From an uncultured Gemmobacter sp. (GTDB taxonomy: Bacteria; Pseudomonadota; Alphaproteobacteria; Rhodobacterales; Rhodobacteraceae), in NCBI GenBank assembly GCA_937983495.1, contig CALKAA010000461.1, positions 1 to 6,978 of the forward strand: a DNA stretch of 6,978 nucleotides, given 5' to 3'. Made by a program: the position numbers and the translations under genes. Shown piece by piece: positions 5,992 through 6,978 of this stretch; the first letter of the stretch is position 1; each line of letters starts with the position of its first letter. The notes under the pieces are model-generated. The model saw only the letters and a program-made list of their open reading frames with translations. It ran no database searches and was not told the DNA's origin.

Positions 5992-6759
5992 ATGACGCGG
6001 ATTGTTCATTTGTCTGACCTGCATTTCGGTGCCTTGGTGCCGGGGTTGGAGCAACCTTTGACGGCGCGTATCCGTGCCTTGGTGCCTGATCTGGTGGTGG
6101 TTTCTGGTGATCTGACGCAGCGGGCGCGCGCGACGCAATTTGCTCAGGCGCGGGCGTTTCTGACGGGTCTTGGTGCGCCTGTGTTGGCTGTTCCGGGCAA
6201 TCATGACATGCCGTTGCACTGTCCGCTGACCCGGCTGTTCCGGCCGTTCCGGGCCTGGGATCGCGGGTGGTCGCCCGAGCGTGAACCTGTTTGGCAGGAT
6301 GATCGGGTGATCGTGGTGGGGGTGAACACGGCTGACCCCTTTGCCTGGCGGCGCGGCGTGATCCGGCGACGGCAATTGGAACGGCTGGGCGAGGTGTTGG
6401 CCCGTGCCGGCAATCGTGCGCGGGGGGTGGTGATGAATCATCCGCTGGAGCATTTGCCGGGCGAAGGACAGCCCCTGATGCGCGGGGCAAAGCTGGCTTT
6501 GGCGGCGCTGCCGCGTCTGGGAGCGCAGGTCGTTTTGTCCGGGCATATCCATGTCAGCCATGCCGGCCCCTTTACCGCTGCGCCGGGGCTGGTGTTTGTT
6601 CAGGCGGGCACAGGCCTGTCGCACCGCCGCAAGGCAGAAGCAAACGCCTTCAATCTACTTGATTTTTCGGATGGTAAGGTCAGCGTGCAGACCATTCTGG
6701 CCGATGCCGAAGGGGGGTATGGCACCTTGGGGGCAAAGCAGGATTTCGCGCTTGGCTGA
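5992..6759 (+). CDS. Calcineurin-like metallophosphoesterase
   Basis: Metal-dependent phosphoesterase of 255 residues with every motif of the calcineurin-like fold: DLHFG (D9, H11), GDLT (D40), GNHD (N70, H71), MNHP (H150) and GHIH (H185, H187). These residues normally hold a pair of Mn, Fe or Zn ions, so the enzyme should be active. No signal peptide or membrane segment is seen, so it is probably cytoplasmic. The DLHFG/GNHD/GHIH pattern resembles the CpdA/YfcE-type superfamily, but cyclic-AMP phosphodiesterase, lipid-phosphate phosphatase or nuclease activity cannot be told apart from motifs. The start at 5992 lies nine bases after the kinase stop, with AAGG seven bases upstream, a modest site. 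Adjacency to a lipid kinase suggests a related lipid-phosphate substrate; this is inference. T-ending codons seem more common in its first third than in the kinase gene. Confidence 0.92.
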   Translation: MTRIVHLSDLHFGALVPGLEQPLTARIRALVPDLVVVSGDLTQRARATQFAQARAFLTGLGAPVLAVPGNHDMPLHCPLTRLFRPFRAWDRGWSPEREPVWQDDRVIVVGVNTADPFAWRRGVIRRRQLERLGEVLARAGNRARGVVMNHPLEHLPGEGQPLMRGAKLALAALPRLGAQVVLSGHIHVSHAGPFTAAPGLVFVQAGTGLSHRRKAEANAFNLLDFSDGKVSVQTILADAEGGYGTLGAKQDFALG

Positions 6760-6807
6760 GCTGGTCTTGCCCGCACCCTTCGCTGCGGAATACGCGCTGC
6801 CGGGTAA

Positions 6808-6823
6808 TGTATACATGTATACA
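6808..6823. promoter_or_regulatory. Perfect 16-bp palindrome of two tandem TGTATACA octamers
   Basis: TGTATACATGTATACA reads identically on both strands and consists of the self-palindromic octamer TGTATACA twice in tandem. It sits 49 bp after the phosphoesterase stop, in GC-rich surroundings, so it stands out in composition. No T-tract follows closely enough and AT pairs dominate, so it is a poor terminator. Its shape resembles operators of dimeric regulators; GntR/FCD-type sites often have a TATAC-containing core, but I cannot assign a protein. A target gene is not evident: the only candidate nearby would be read toward it from the right edge. Confidence 0.6.
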
Positions 6824-6847
6824 GGGCTTTTGGTGATCGCTTTTTCC

Positions 6848-6978
6848 TCAATCGGTCATGACCCCGCCCGGATGCCCGCGCCAGAGTTTCGCCGCATGGC
6901 TTCTGGCCCGGACCGTGCCGCGCTGTTCTTTCGTGACCAAAGCCGAAGCTGGGCCAGCCATCCCGGCTGGGCCAGCGC
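6848..6978 (-). CDS. Possible C-terminal fragment of an unidentified convergent gene
   Basis: Reading leftward from the right edge, one frame stays open for 43 codons and ends at a TGA (6850-6848). The product starts AGPAGMAGPASA and ends WRGHPGGVMTD. I do not recognise it. Support is weak: this frame has more purines at first codon position (about 69%) than the two competing plus-strand frames (about 50%), and the 18-bp repeat at the edge is in frame, giving AGPAGM then AGPASA like a flexible linker. Third-position G/C (about 70%) does not separate the frames. A plus-strand frame from the ATG at 6719 is also open to the edge. Apart from this, 6760-6847 holds no gene that I can support. Confidence 0.3.
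   Translation of the reverse strand, partial: AGPAGMAGPASALVTKEQRGTVRARSHAAKLWRGHPGGVMTD
6948..6976. repeat. Two copies of GCTGGGCCAGC, 18 bp apart, at the right edge
   Basis: The 11-mer GCTGGGCCAGC occurs at 6948-6958 and 6966-6976, separated by seven bases. Each copy is also an inverted repeat (GCTGG-G-CCAGC). The period of 18 bp equals six codons, which fits a repeated Ala-Gly-Pro stretch if the minus-strand fragment is coding. The sequence stops two bases after the second copy; short repeats often stop assemblies, but whether that is the reason here cannot be seen. Confidence 0.75.

Noticed and set aside
6771..6788. CCGCA/TGCGG stem after the phosphoesterase as a terminator
   Set aside because: Five base pairs, no extension and no following T-run; likely chance.
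6719..6978. Plus-strand gene starting at 6719 inside the phosphoesterase and open to the edge
   Set aside because: It has no convincing ribosome binding site, overlaps the upstream gene by 41 bases, and shows no first-position purine bias; kept only as an alternative to the minus-strand fragment.

Overview
The window is about 7 kb of GC-rich DNA with strong G/C preference at third codon positions. The gene content suggests an alphaproteobacterium, most likely Rhodobacteraceae (Roseobacter/Paracoccus-like): a Zur-controlled znuA / zur-znuC zinc locus, a membrane-bound PuuD-type urate hydroxylase with a fused cytochrome c, and a lipid kinase of the alphaproteobacterial GT(L/F)N(H/Y)FA type. Genus cannot be decided from this sequence. 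The first 47 bases are not biological. They are an Illumina P5/TruSeq adapter joined directly to znuC, so the window very probably starts at the raw end of a short assembly contig.

Layout. (1) 48-1749, zinc uptake: truncated znuC and complete zur on the minus strand, overlapping by ATGA, diverge from znuA on the plus strand. A near-perfect dyad between zur and znuA is the likely Zur operator. ZnuA carries an 18-histidine metal loop that includes a recent tandem duplication. (2) 1750-2773: a 13-bp RNA hairpin buries the ribosome binding site of galM (aldose 1-epimerase), which lies downstream of znuA on the same strand. (3) 2789-4021, minus strand: puuD, convergent with galM and separated from it by only 15 bp. 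(4) 4022-5074: a 126-bp divergent regulatory region, then a LysR-type regulator that is the obvious candidate to control puuD. (5) 5071-6759: a diacylglycerol-kinase-family lipid kinase, coupled to the regulator by an ATGA overlap, then a calcineurin-like metallophosphoesterase 9 bp later; the three look like one transcription unit. (6) 6760-6978: no firm gene. It holds a perfect 16-bp palindrome made of two tandem TGTATACA octamers, a possible C-terminal fragment of a convergent gene, and an 18-bp-period repeat at the very end.

How they work together: the zinc genes form one regulon (uptake protein, ATPase, repressor). PuuD oxidises urate to 5-hydroxyisourate and passes electrons to cytochrome c, probably under the neighbouring LysR protein. 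The kinase and phosphoesterase could act on opposite sides of a lipid phosphorylation cycle, but that is inferred from adjacency and families only. No mobile element, CRISPR array, tRNA or rRNA is visible. I see no clearly new multi-gene system; the most useful signals are the adapter junction, the galM leader hairpin, the tandem-octamer palindrome and the regulator-kinase-phosphoesterase unit.
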